In this document: piece after piece, positions 30,205-40,683 of the stretch
Position numbering within the stretch: position 1 is the stretch's first letter
Layout: every line of letters begins with the position of its first letter
The notes under the pieces: model-generated
What the model saw: only the letters and a program-made list of their open reading frames with translations
Told to the model about the DNA's origin: nothing
The model's database searches: none
Assembly: GCF_024586455.1 (NCBI RefSeq)
Contig: NC_065920.1
Location: 53,187,109 to 53,251,108, forward strand
DNA length: 64,000 bases
From: Bactrocera neohumeralis
Lineage: Eukaryota; Arthropoda; Insecta; Diptera; Tephritidae
Direction: 5' to 3'
Position numbers and translations under genes: made by a program

Positions 30205-30655
30205 CTTTAGAATAGAATAAAAATTAATTAGAGTTAGCACTGAAACCTAAAGTCTAGTGCTGCCTGCCGTCTTTCACGTGGACGAATAAAATCCCAGCAC
30301 TCTGATGAATTCCAGAATCCTGACGGGCGCTATTGAGTCAATGTGACCCCTATATATTCAAATAGGGGTATATATAGAATCTAGAATCAGTTGATCCGAA
30401 GTTTTCGGCACCAAGTCGCAGTCGCAGTCGGACTCACAAAGGGACGCTGATGAGTTGTGGAATATAGAATTGGGTGCTCTGGATTACCCGGCTTCATTTA
30501 GGAAAAGTGGAAGTTTGCTGTCCTTATGTTTCAGTGCCGTTAACTTACGAATATTTGTAATTTCATCCTTGAATATCGTATGTCTTAAATACTAAAAGAA
30601 TAGAAATTTTGTATCTAGCTTTTCGAAAACTTTTCCAACTCAGTCTCTCGACCGA
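30205..30655. other. No feature recognised
   Basis: Includes a GTCGCAGTCGCAGTCGGACT stretch at about 30416, otherwise plain. Confidence 0.4.
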
Positions 30656-30659
30656 GGCT

Positions 30660-30850
30660 GTTGTTAGTTTTCATGGGGGATGTTTCGCCTTCTCACTTTA
30701 GATCGTCTTCAAACGAATGTTCTTTGGCAACTTGATCTAAGACCAGAAGTCATGAGCTGCTTAAGTCATATGTAACAGAATCGTTTCTGGCCACTTCCAA
30801 GTGAATGGCGCTCAGAGAACTTTCCTCACCTGCGTGAACTACTACACATA
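30660..30850 (-). repeat. RTE LINE 5'-region fragment
   Basis: Parallels 34325-34515 for about 190 bp (GGATGTTTCGCCTTCTC, TTCAAACGAATGTTCTTT, AGACCAGAAGTCATGAGCTG, AATGGCGCTCAGAGAACTTT), with about 10-15 percent difference. This is the leader of the RTE found upstream of its endonuclease. Confidence 0.7.
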
Positions 30851-31374
30851 TCTCCATCCTCCATGTTTACACATCGGTCACACGTAAGAGTCTCAAAGTA
30901 GCACCTTTTCTTACAGGTACTAAGTTTTGAGCATCATACTGTAAGGAACATTATACTCTTTCATTGACGCATTAAATATAAAAAATTTGTCCATGCTATT
31001 CTCGGACCGTCTCTAGATAATATTGTTCTGTGTATAGTACAGTTGTTGTATCCTTAGTTGCTCTCATATCCTTTAAGATTTAAATGTTGGTATCGCATGA
31101 TTTATTGATTGAACATTTTCAGCAAAATTTTATTTTACTCTAAATCACTGTACAACGTGCCACAAATGGCTACAACACCACCACAGTTGGTGGCGTAGCA
31201 CGCATGCACTCATACAATTGGCGCCACCTTGACAGTCGTCGTCAAAGTTGTGACGTCGCTGTTGTCGTCGCCTTATTGCCACATGCTGTGCCGATTCTGT
31301 GTACGTGCTATGTGCCACTAAGCATGGAATGAGAAACTTTTTTGTTTTTGAAACTTATACTAGTACTAAATGTA
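30851..31374. other. Unique DNA
   Basis: 31150-31330 is GC-richer and non-repetitive (GTCGTCGTC, TGGCGCCACC). A weak back-to-back splice-like site, CCTTTTCTTACAG|GTACTA, lies at 30903-30922. Confidence 0.35.
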
Positions 31375-32330
31375 CAGGGTTTTCCAATTAGAGTGATATG
31401 ATGTTTTGAAAAACAAAATAAAGACACACTAATTGTTAAGGACTTTCAAACGTTTTTATTTAATGCGAAGTACAATCGACACAATTCAGTTCTGCATATA
31501 ACATCATTCCAATGGCTGCCATGACTTCTTTTGCAGAAACGAATTCGTTGAACCCAATTTTCAAGTAAATTTTCCACTAAATGAAATCGTATGTCAAGAA
31601 TAGCACTTCCAATATTGACTTCTAGACCTTGAAGAGGTTTTGGTTTATTGCTAAAGACCGATGACTACAAATAACACTAAAAGAAATAGTCTAATGTGTT
31701 AAATCACAACTTCTTGGAGGCGATTTAATGTCACAATTCCTTAAAATAAACGAATCTTCAAACATTTCTCACAATAATTCGGTTGCTTCACGTGCTGTGT
31801 GGCACGTAGCCTAGACTTGTTAGAACCAGTAGTTGTCAAAATCAACCTCTTCCAATTGCGACCATAAAAAGTTGGTTATCAACGATCTCTACCGCTTTCC
31901 ACTGACAGTAATGGTGTGACCAGATGCATTTCGAAAGAAGTGCGGACCGATGATTTCACCAGACCAAAAACCAACCAAACTGTCAAATAGGTGAATGTAA
32001 TGGTTGGTCATGAATAACTTGTGGGTTTTCTTTACACAAGAAGCGACAGTTGTCTTTATTTACCGCACCAGACAGATGAAAGAGAGACTTCTAGACAAAA
32101 TCAGCATATTCACGACGTTAACGGTGGTCCAGTGGCTTCAATTTTTTGAGTGAGCACAATTTTATTTGGATGAAAGCCCAAATCCTTTCTCGAAATCCGC
32201 CAGTTTGTGGTTTGAGACAGTCGCAATTCTTGAGAATACCTTGGAAATGACAAATTACGGTCTTCAGCAACACTTGCCTGAACGGCAGCAATATTTTCAT
32301 TACTTCAAGCAGTTTTTTGGTCTTAAGGGG
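31375..32330 (-). pseudogene. Mariner-related transposase (HTH + DDE_3), decayed
   Basis: Minus-strand pieces: VCHFQGILKNCDCLKPQTGG (helix-turn-helix, shifted frame) with SQTTNWR, LGFHPNKIVLTQKIEATGPP, LSGAVNKDNCRFLCKEN (shifted), VWLVFGLVKSSVRTSFE (from VWFGFWSGEIIGPHFF), SPPRSCDLT (third acidic motif) and a C-terminal HWND region. Stops are frequent. Its lower end begins near TGTACAGGGTTTTCCAATTA, possibly a terminus. Same broad family as 22205 but a different member, having LHP.KI.LTQ.LK in place of LK.YKIQLV.EL. Confidence 0.65.
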
Positions 32331-33025
32331 GTATTCTCATGTAATTACTTCGGAAAATCGATTTTTTTTATATTTTAACAGTAAAACCTATTGAAAACAT
32401 GCTCTGAAAAATTCAGACCGAAATTGACAGTATTTGATAAGTTACAGCTCATAGTCGCCGACGTGTCGTAAGCGACTGTCTACCAGGCGCCATGACAAGT
32501 CTGCAGCTGCTACGTTTCTAAACGCATTTTTCTCGAACAAAAATTTTCTGAAACTGCCATGGTCCTTAAAAAAAAAGTATTCAACCGATTGCTTTAAAAT
32601 TTACATATGTTCTTCTAGTCATTTATAGTTATCGTCCCTACCAGAATTGTTTATTTTCGAAAAAAAGCGCACGAAAACTTGCAACTTTTTGAGGTTATCT
32701 ATGCAAGCAGAGAGGCCACGCGAGGGTTGACACAATTCCTTATGGGAGCTAATGTTCAGAGCCAGAAAATGTCCTATGAAAGTCTTTAATGGATATATCA
32801 AATAGTTTCTGAGTTGCAGTCTTCTTGAGTGCAGCCGTTTAGTTTGATCAGTTTCAACAGCTTCATCAGCTTATATTTTGACGCGTTTATTCTCGAAACA
32901 GCATTATATAAATTTACTTGCGTGATTACTCGGAGATAAATGTTGGCATCACGGTTACATTTATTGCAAGCTTTTTTTTTGGCAAAAATAGGTCAAAAAC
33001 AACCACAATTTTGGCACAAATTCAC
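32331..33025. other. Possible MITE-like sequence
   Basis: It starts with TTAAGGGGGTATTCTCATG (32323), like the right end of the MITE at 24682, and contains AAAAACTGCC/TTCTCGAACAAAAA blocks. The other end was not located. Confidence 0.35.
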
Positions 33026-33029
33026 TTTT

Positions 33030-34515
33030 TTTGAATAGCTCGTCCGGCAGTCCATCGGCTCCGCGACTTTGTTGTTCTTCAAACGTGTAATTGATATTTG
33101 AACTTTTTCATGGTCGGGCAATGGAACGTTTCGTTCATAATGATCTGGGCATCAGTTACTAGATCACTTCTAGTGTCTCTACAAGGGTATGCTCAGGCCT
33201 TGAAACCTGCGGTTAGCCGACGTACCGAGTTAAGCAGTCTGTTTTCTCTCCGCACGGCATTCCTCATCGTACCAGATGTGCTTATGCCTTTACCGAAAAC
33301 CAATGGTTTCGTTTGCATCTGTACGTAAGGAGCTTGAAATATCCCTTAGTTCCCTTATACCGAGTTGCTGATGAGTGCTCTCAGAGAACAGGAGTGCAAG
33401 TCGAGTAGAAAATCGTTCGGCTGTCTGTTGTTATTGTAGCTTTTCGACCTTCCTTGTATTTGTTGACGTGCGTTTTTTGCTGCACAGAGGCGGGTGCGAA
33501 TCTTGGCTGCAACAAGATAGTGGTCCGAGTCGATGTTAGGACCTCGGAGCGTACGCGCGTCTAGAACACTGGAGACGTGTCTTCCGTCTATCACAACATG
33601 ACCGATCTGATTGGTGGCTTTTCGATCAGGAGACAGCTAGGTAGCTTGATTAATTTTCCTATGCTAGAGTTTATTACTACAGATAACCATAATTCAAGCC
33701 CCGGCGAAGTCTATCAGCCTCAACCCATTCGGGGATGTTTCCCCGTGCAGGCTAAATTTACCAACCCGTGTGCCATAGATACCTTATTTGCCCACCCTGA
33801 CGTTAAAGCTGCCAAAAATGATTTTGACGTCGTGGCGGATGCAGCTTCTAGAGGTGCGCTCCAAGCGCTCATAGAAGGCATCTTAGTCACATCGTACTTC
33901 TCTTCCCTCTGGGCAGGGGCGCAATTTTCAGTTAGTCAATGTCAGCGATATGTTGAAGAACTTCGCTTTGATGCGGATTTTGACTAGACGTTCACACACC
34001 GGGGTGAATGCTAGGACTCGGCGACGGAATATCTCTGCCACACCGAATTTGCGCTCCTTTATATGGCCTCTGTAATAAATTCCACAAGGACATACTCGTT
34101 TCAGTCCTTGTCCCGTCCATCGCATTTCTTGGACGGCCATGATGTCAGGACATCAACCAGCTGGGTAAAAGCACCTTCCTATGGGACCGGACATTTCAGG
34201 TGCTTGCCCTTAAATCGTAATTCTTAATGCGTTTGCCGTGTCCTCATCAAAGGTGGGGTCTCTCCTCCGAGGCTCTTGTTTCCTTTTCATTGGGTTTTTT
34301 ACGTTGCAAAACCCAGCGCACAACCTTGGGGAGGGATGGTTCGCCTTCTCTCTTTAGCTTGCTTTCAAACGGATGTTCTTTCTCTACCAAGAGTATGCTT
34401 GGTCTAAGACCGGAAGTCGTGAGCTGCTTGAGCCATATGTAAAAGAATCGTTTCTGGCCACTCCCAAGTGAATGGCGCTCAGAGAACTTTCCTCACTTGC
34501 GTGAAATGACTCCAT
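33030..34515 (-). mobile_element. RTE LINE 5' half: leader, endonuclease, linker
   Basis: Minus-strand order: leader (34515-34200), then NVRS..., DIMAVQEMRWTGQGLKRVCP, GIYYRGHIKERKFGVAE, RRRVLAFTPVCERLVKIRIK and AKFFNIS (34140-33928), YDVTK.AFYERLERTSR and IIFGSFNVRVGK in changing frames, VMIDGRHVSSVLDARTLRGP then NIDSDHYLVAAKIRTRL (33594-33500), WYDEECRAERKQ and finally LKNNK..GADGLPDELF at 33030. This is the apurinic endonuclease-like (EEP) domain, with its VQEMRW, DH..I and SDH motifs, followed by the RT linker. The RT palm is missing. Numerous indels. Confidence 0.82.
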
Positions 34516-35380
34516 CCTCCAATTGTAATTTGATTACAATTTTAATTAAATACACTTTGTGTTTATTCTAAGTATTAATTTGATTAGAACTGCATTTAAT
34601 TACATTTTATGTGTATTGAAATTTGCTTCTTATTGATTTCATGTAATTGATTATAGTTGTAATTAATTACATACTCTAAATTTAATTGATTATACTTAAT
34701 GTGCATTGTAATTAAAAAAGCATTGCAATTGATTATATTTAATTGATTACATTTTTTGTTTGTTGCAATTTCATTATAACTGTAATTGATTACATCTTTC
34801 GTTAAATTTAGTTTGATTAGAACTGTAATTAATTACTTTTTATGTGTAGTCTAATTTGTAATTTGGTCATAATTGTAATTGATTACATTTTTTGTTTGTT
34901 GCAATTTCATTATAACTGTAATTGATTACATCTTTCGTTAAATTTAGTTTGATTAGAACTGTAATTAATTACTTTTTATGTGTATTCTAATTTGTAATTT
35001 GGTCATAATTGTAATTGATTACATTTTTTGTTTGTTGCAATTTCATTATTTTTTTAGTTTGATTAGAACATTAATTAATAATTTGTAATTTGGTCATAAT
35101 TGAATTATTACATTTTTTGTTTGTTGCAATTTCATTATAACTGTAATTGATTACATCTTTCGTTAAATTTAGTTTGATTAGAACTGTAATTAATTACTTT
35201 TTATGTGTATTCTAATTTGTAATTTGGTCATAATTGTAATTGATTATATTTTTTATGTGTATTGTAATTTATTTGTAATTGATTCGATTAAATTGTAATT
35301 AATTACATTTTCTGTTTTTTGTAATTTAATTATAATTGTACTTGATTACTTTTGTAATTGATTACATTGTTTTGTAGTGT
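34516..35380. repeat. 136-bp tandem array with TAATTGATTACA motifs
   Basis: ATTTTTTGTTTGTTGCAATT starts at 34751, 34887, 35023 and 35112, giving periods of 136, 136 and 89 bp (the last unit has a deletion). Each unit contains GTAATTGATTACA or GTAATTAATTAC two or three times. Upstream and downstream the same ATTGATTACA word continues with irregular spacing. Adjacent 136-bp units are nearly identical, so the array expanded recently. Confidence 0.9.
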
Positions 35381-35670
35381 TAGCCTTCCTTACTCTTTAC
35401 ACAAGTACTTCTTCAGTCCTGAAAATTCTGCTTACGAACTAGTACTCTTCGGACTAGTCTGGTCATTTCGGTGCAAATATGAGTCTCTTCATCTAGTTAG
35501 GTGCGTATAAAACACGTATATGCGCGCTGTTTTGCCACCAGCTCTACGCATACCGACTGCATTTTAATGTGCCACACACCAGCGCGTCCATTTGTACTTG
35601 AACATTTTTTCAATTTGCTCCAGCAGTAATTTTCATGGTCTTACAACTATTAAGGGTCATACAAAAACCA

Positions 35671-35689
35671 TAAATAAATAAATAAATAA
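35671..35689 (+). repeat. (AAAT)n microsatellite
   Basis: TAAATAAATAAATAAATAA. Confidence 0.95.
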
Positions 35690-35763
35690 CAACGAGCTGC
35701 AGGCAGGCGTGCTGCAGCCTAGCATTAGCTTTGTGGCGCTAAAAATAGACGCGCGGACACTCA

Positions 35764-36063
35764 CTTGCAAAGTGAAAAACCGCTTCCAACTGCTCTAAGT
35801 GTGTGTATGTGTGTGCGTGCGAACCACTCATTTTCAGTTAATGCATTCAATTCTAAAAATATCAACACTATTTCCTGCTTCTTGACGCTATCAGTTACAG
35901 AACGCATGCATTTATCAGCGAATTGTGCACATTCGTCTTCTTTTCTGGTCAAATGCAAAAGTTTCACCGCACTCAGTTCCATAGTTTTGCCATGTATTTG
36001 TTGCACGGCATCATCAGCAGCAGCTTCATCAGCAGCATCTGTATGGCCATCACGTGCTCCCCT
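35764..36063 (-). other. Open reading segment of unknown nature
   Basis: 100 codons without a stop on the minus strand. It begins with an Asp/Ala-rich stretch (TDAADEAAADDAV), then a KLLHLTRKEDECAQFADKCM segment and SVTDSVKKQEIVLIFLELNA. First ATG at 36006 (81 residues). I do not recognise the sequence. The opposite strand is also open (35765-36127), as symmetrical codon content allows, which weakens the case. No convincing splice sites or start context. Confidence 0.2.
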
Positions 36064-36450
36064 TCAAGACTTGTTTACTTACGTGCCGTGCCATGCCGCG
36101 CTCGCTTTCTGCAGTCGCCCCGGTTAGTTTGGCTCGTTGCGCATGCGCACATTTGGCATATCAAATTCTTTTCCGCCTCTTAGACGCAGTCCATACCCAC
36201 TGTCTCCCGCTCCAGCCGTGGTAATCGCAGTTACGCTGCCTCATCTCGCATTCCGCGCACCAAAAAGCCAAAAAAGGCGCGCTATCTAGTTGGCCATGTT
36301 CACCACCTTCGCTGGCGTCGCTTCTATGGCGTGGCAGCGTAACGCCTTTTTACTGTTTTGTGATTAGAAGCAAGTTCGACTCACTCGTACTCGTAGCGCT
36401 TGATTTCGCTGGACTTGACTAGAGTTGCTTTTCCTTGCGTGGAGTTTCCT

Positions 36451-36544
36451 TGCCTTGCCTACACTTGCCTCTCCGAGCCTTTCCTTTCTTTGCCTTGCCT
36501 AGACTTGCCTTTGCTAGCCTTTCCTTTCTTTGCCTTGCATTGCC
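36451..36544 (+). repeat. 40-bp tandem repeat, 2.3 units
   Basis: Units start at 36451, 36491 and 36531 with TGCCTTGCCTA.ACTTGCCT. Pyrimidine-rich, six differences or fewer between the first two. Confidence 0.9.
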
Positions 36545-36877
36545 CATTTCTGGGCTGCGTTCTGGTCGACTGAGCATTGCTATGCACACCCGTCCTGCTA
36601 ACTCATCGTCTTTCTCTACCTCTCAGCTCACCAGCCAGTTTCACATTTCTTGTTGCTGCTTGCTGCCACAATGAGACTTCCATGTCGCTGGCAAAATGCT
36701 TCATCGCCGGCATGATGACACTGCCAAAATCAATTTCGTACGCTTTTGGTATTGTGCCAATTATTGCATTGTAATTTCCTTGTTACATTTTTGGTGAAAA
36801 ATTGCTTTGCAGATATGCATCGAGTGCAATTTGATTGGCGAACTGTGACGCAATTAAATGCCTTATTTGTGCTTTTT

Positions 36878-36893
36878 ATTATTATTATTATTA
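36878..36893 (+). repeat. (ATT)n microsatellite
   Basis: Short run of ATT trinucleotides. Confidence 0.9.
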
Positions 36894-37065
36894 TGGGAAT
36901 TTTGTGATTTACCGCTATATTTGTAGGGTCACAGTAATTTAGAAATATGTATATGGCATGTGTTTATTTTTTCAAGGTTATGCATTTTTTTCTTGACGTC
37001 ATAACCTACTACATATTGCAGTTTGGGCGAGTTTCTCATTCCTCCAAGGCGGCGCTTTTTTCACG

Positions 37066-37769
37066 TTAAAGGGCTATACCAGTATTTTTAAGTGAAAGTA
37101 CGCTATTGAATATTTCGAACTTCATTGAACGTAATAAGGTATATTTTCAGCAATATTTTAAGATTTTTTTTTTACAAAAATGTTGAAAAATAACGGAGTT
37201 ATGGGCTGTCATCGGAGGTACCAAAAAAAAAGTGCCCCAACTGCTACCGCGATTCCGGCCGAATGAGTAGCTGAAACAAAAAAATTTGAAAAGTTTATTA
37301 AACTTAAAGATATTTTCTATACAATGACCTACGATCTTTGAAAAATATCAAAAATTAACAAAATGGCGTAATTTTGAAAAAAAAAAATCTTTTTTTTTAG
37401 TTAAAAAATGGTTGTTTTCTTAATGCCAAATTGATAATTTTCAACCAATCAGAAAGATCGTAGGTCATTGTAGTAAATGTATTCAAAAATACTGAGTTTT
37501 AATTTGAAGTCAATTTTCTCGTTGAGTTATGACGCCAGCAATTTGAAAAATGTCGTTTCGAGAAAAACGCGTTTAAAGTTTCACTTACATACTACATATG
37601 TATATGTTTGCACCTCCGAGCGGTCGCTCTTTAGAACGCTGCCATGCAAAAACTATTCAAGATATGATCTTCTGGATTTCACAGGATATTTATGGAAATA
37701 TAAGCTATCGAAAAAGCAAATAAAAAATTTTTTTTTTTTTGAAACTGTCACACTGGTATAGCCCCTTAA
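37066..37769. mobile_element. TTAA-flanked MITE
   Basis: Left: TTAAAGGGCTATACCAGT at 37066. Right, read in reverse from 37769: TTAAGGGGCTATACCAGT. So there are 14-16 bp inverted ends with one mismatch and a TTAA at each outer edge, matching piggyBac-type target duplications. About 700 bp, no coding capacity. The word GAGAAAAACGCGTTTAAAGT inside is shared with the MITE at 24682. An open frame at 37477-37761 is spurious. Confidence 0.8.
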
Positions 37770-38590
37770 GGGGGTATTTTAGCGAAGTCTAGTAGTTCAA
37801 ATATCGAGCATTGTTTTGGCAGTTAATAAGAAATAGAAGAAGCTCCTTTTTTATCATTTGCATAAAAAAAATTACTGTAACTGTGAAAATAAATTGTATT
37901 TTGAAAAATCCTTCTTGTGAGATCTTTTTAAACATCTAAACTATCGAAATATGAAAAGAGACAACTTTCAATTTTTTTTTTTAGTTTTTAAACTAAAATA
38001 TCCATTAAGGATTATATCCACTTGCAAGTCAAAAAACACGAAAAATTAAAAAAAAAAAATTGTATTCTGGATTTCCAGAACGACTGTCGAAAAAAGGTGG
38101 CGGCGGTGAGGAAAATGTTTCTGCTTGGAATTATCCCAAATCTTAAACCTAAAATCATTATACTGAGGACTAGCCAAAATTTTGGTTTTTGACCAAATGG
38201 CGACTTCCCTAAGAAAAATCTAAATTCAACTTCTAAGTTTTATTCCCTTATTTTTATCTAACAGATACACCTTAGGAGATCGTTAGTGCAGGACAATCGG
38301 TCCAGCCTTTTCGGAGAAATTTTCCATAAAACCGAGCCAAAGATCAGGAAGGATCTTGTGTACGTCCGTACCCAAAACAGTCGAGTCTGTGTAACGGTAA
38401 CGGTTCGGATTTTTATCCGACCAAGTACTGCCAACTCCGCATATTGTCTCGAAATTACTTCAAAAATGTTTTCGTAGCTCATTTGATGTTCGCTTATATC
38501 TCATTCTTGACTAAGCTAGATTTTTTAAAGCTTTTTTAAAGATTTGAATTTTTAAATATTCTCTTAGACACCATCATACTCATTTTCCTA
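37770..38590. repeat. Second MITE-like segment abutting the first
   Basis: Begins GGGGTATTTTAGCGAAGTCT directly after the TTAA shared with the previous element, in the style of the GGGTATTCTGGTCTA end. The middle has AAATGGCGAC and CAATCGGTCCAG, also found around 24945 and 25055. The far end is not defined. Confidence 0.5.
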
Positions 38591-38771
38591 TCTTCGCTTT
38601 CCTTAAAACCATAGCATATAAACTATTTTAGCTATGGTATACTTACTAGTATATCACTAATAATCATTTAATTACCAACCAGATTTGACATACGTATTAT
38701 GTTGATAATACAACAAATTTCATACAAAAGATTGAGGGACCGTATAACTTATAAATAAAAACGAAACGAAA
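38591..38771. other. AT-rich spacer
   Basis: Nothing recognised. Confidence 0.4.
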
Positions 38772-39826
38772 AACAAGTAAGGAAGGGCTAAGTTCGGGTG
38801 TCACCGAACATTTTATACTATCGCATGATATTGACATCGAAATTTCATTATCCGTCATTTACATATTTTTCAAATACCGTATTTGTGTAAAGTTTTATTC
38901 CGCTATCATCATTGGTTCCTAATGTACATACATATTATACAGAGAAGGCATCAGATGGAATTCAAAATAGCGTTATATTGGAAGAAGGCGTGGTTGTGAA
39001 CCAATTTCACCCATATTTCGTACATGTCATCAGGGTGTTCAGAAAATATTATATACCGAATTTCATTGAAATCGGTCGAGTAGTTCCTGAGATATGGTTT
39101 TTGGTCCATAAGTGGGCGAGGCCACGCCCATTTTCAATTTTTAAAAAAAGCCTGGAAGCAGCTTCCATCTGCAATATCTTCCGTAAAATTTAGTGCTTCT
39201 GACGTTTTTTGTTAGTCGGTTAACGCACTTTTAGTGATTTTCAACATAACCTTTGTATGGGAGGTGGGCGTGGTTATTATCCGATTTGTTCCATTTTTGA
39301 ACTGTATATGGAAATGCCTGAAGGAAACGACTCTATAGAGTTTGGTTGACACAGCTATAGTAGTTTCCGAGATATGTACAAAAAACTTAGTAGGGGGCCG
39401 GGCCACGCCCACTTTTCCAAAAAAATTACGTCCAAATATGCCCCTCCCTAAAGCGATCCTTTGTGCCAAATTTCACTTCAATATCTTTATTTATGGCTTA
39501 GTTAGGACACTTTATAGGTTTTCGGTTTTCGCCATTTTGTGGGCGTGGCAGTTGCCCATCTTCGAACTTAACCTTCTTATGGAGCCAAGGAATACGTGTA
39601 CCAAGTTTCATCATGATATCTCAATTTTTACTCAAGTTACTGCTTGCATGGACGGACGGACGGACGGACAGACAGACATCCGGATTTCACCTCTACTCGT
39701 CACTCTGATCACTTTGGTATATATAACCCTATATCTGACTCTTTTAGTTTTAGGACTTACAAACAACCGTTATGTGAACAAAGCTATAATACTCTCCTTA
39801 GCAACTTTGTTGCGAGAGTATAATGA
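38772..39826 (-). mobile_element. Mini-me-type repeat, copy C
   Basis: Inverse orientation relative to copies A and B, reading AACAAGTAAGGAAGGGCTAA, GTTCGGGTGTCACCGAAC hairpin and TTTTATACTATCGCATGAT at the left. (GGAC/AGAC)n, the complement of (GTCY)n, lies at 39650-39677. The right end is TTGTTGCGAGAGTATAA. The longest open frame in it (169 codons, 39342-39851) contains repeat-derived text only, such as translations of the GTCY tract and the CGCCCAC blocks. Confidence 0.82.
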
Positions 39827-39889
39827 AATGAAAGTCACTCGTTCCTTATAAGCAAGCCTATAGAAATCATTCGAAAGTGTAGAACTCTT

Positions 39890-40683
39890 CTAGTTAATCC
39901 TGCCTAGCCTCGCTATGAATGACATCTAGTCACTTTGTAGAAAACTAGCGTGGATGCCAGGCGGGAGAATCGCAGATAACTGCGAAGCTAATGATCTGAC
40001 AAGAAAAGCCTTCCTAACCCCGTTACGGGTCTGTGTTCCGCTTTCTTCGTACGTTCAATACGGGCGGGAGGTTGTCCAGCTTTGGACTACCATTAATTCT
40101 TCCAAGTTTTGTTTGGCATAAGGTGAATTATAAGCTCTTCGTTCTCGGTAAGGTTAGCATTTCCCTCGTTTTAGTACTTATAGCCACCACCGACACCGAT
40201 TGTCCATGCGATAAGGTTGGCAATTGTAGAAATTGTTTAAGAGAACGAATAAAAAAAAGACGCCTAAGTAGGCTTGTAATGACCTCAAGACGCTCTGTAC
40301 ACTTACATGATTATAGGAGTTCTATTTTATAGCTTTACTTAGAACTGCATTTAGTAGTCCAAGTGCGATTCCCATCTTGAGGATATGCCATTGAAACTAA
40401 CCAAACCTATACAATCCTAAACTTTTTCTCGCGTAATTTGTGTCTATCTCGGTCTACCTATTGCTAAGGTAAGGTTAAAGTGATTGTCCGCAGCAGATTA
40501 CTAATATAAATATTAAATCAAACCAGAATGAAAGAAAATGATCACTTTCTAAAAAATCGTAACTTCGAAAAAAAATCAACAAAGTCAATTTCAGCTTAAA
40601 AGATTTCAGCTATACAAAAACGAAGGGCTAAGATTTTTATTTAGCCTAAGCCTTTCCCACGCAGACCTCACATTAGGATTTTG
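39890..40683 (+). pseudogene. LINE RNase H region, interrupted by maT
   Basis: Plus-strand translation near 39947-40010 gives WMPGGRIADNCEANDLTRKA then FL, a decayed WVPGHxGIxGNxxADELAR RNase H motif (with V-to-M and H-to-G changes). Around 40190-40245 DCPCDKVGNCRNCLRE suggests a Cys-rich C-terminal part. The remaining C-terminal piece appears at 42060-42200, beyond the maT transposon. Assignment of both parts to one LINE is inference. Confidence 0.55.

Larger units (their letters stand above)
35381..37060. other. Unique, GC-richer interval
   Basis: Longest stretch of the window free of recognisable transposons. Contains short tandem repeats (35671, 36451, 36878), a 100-codon unrecognised open frame (35764-36063 minus) with another open on the opposite strand, and GCGC/CATGCGCA words. 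Candidate for conserved or regulatory host DNA, without direct proof. Confidence 0.45.

Noticed and set aside
39342..39851. 169-codon open frame on the plus strand
   Set aside because: It lies wholly in mini-me copy C and translates the (GTCY)n tract and CGCCCAC blocks; similar text appears in both orientations in copies A and B. Not a gene.
40462..40476. GCTAAG|GTAAGG as another ratchet site
   Set aside because: The preceding tract is poor in pyrimidines near the AG, and it lies in LINE debris.
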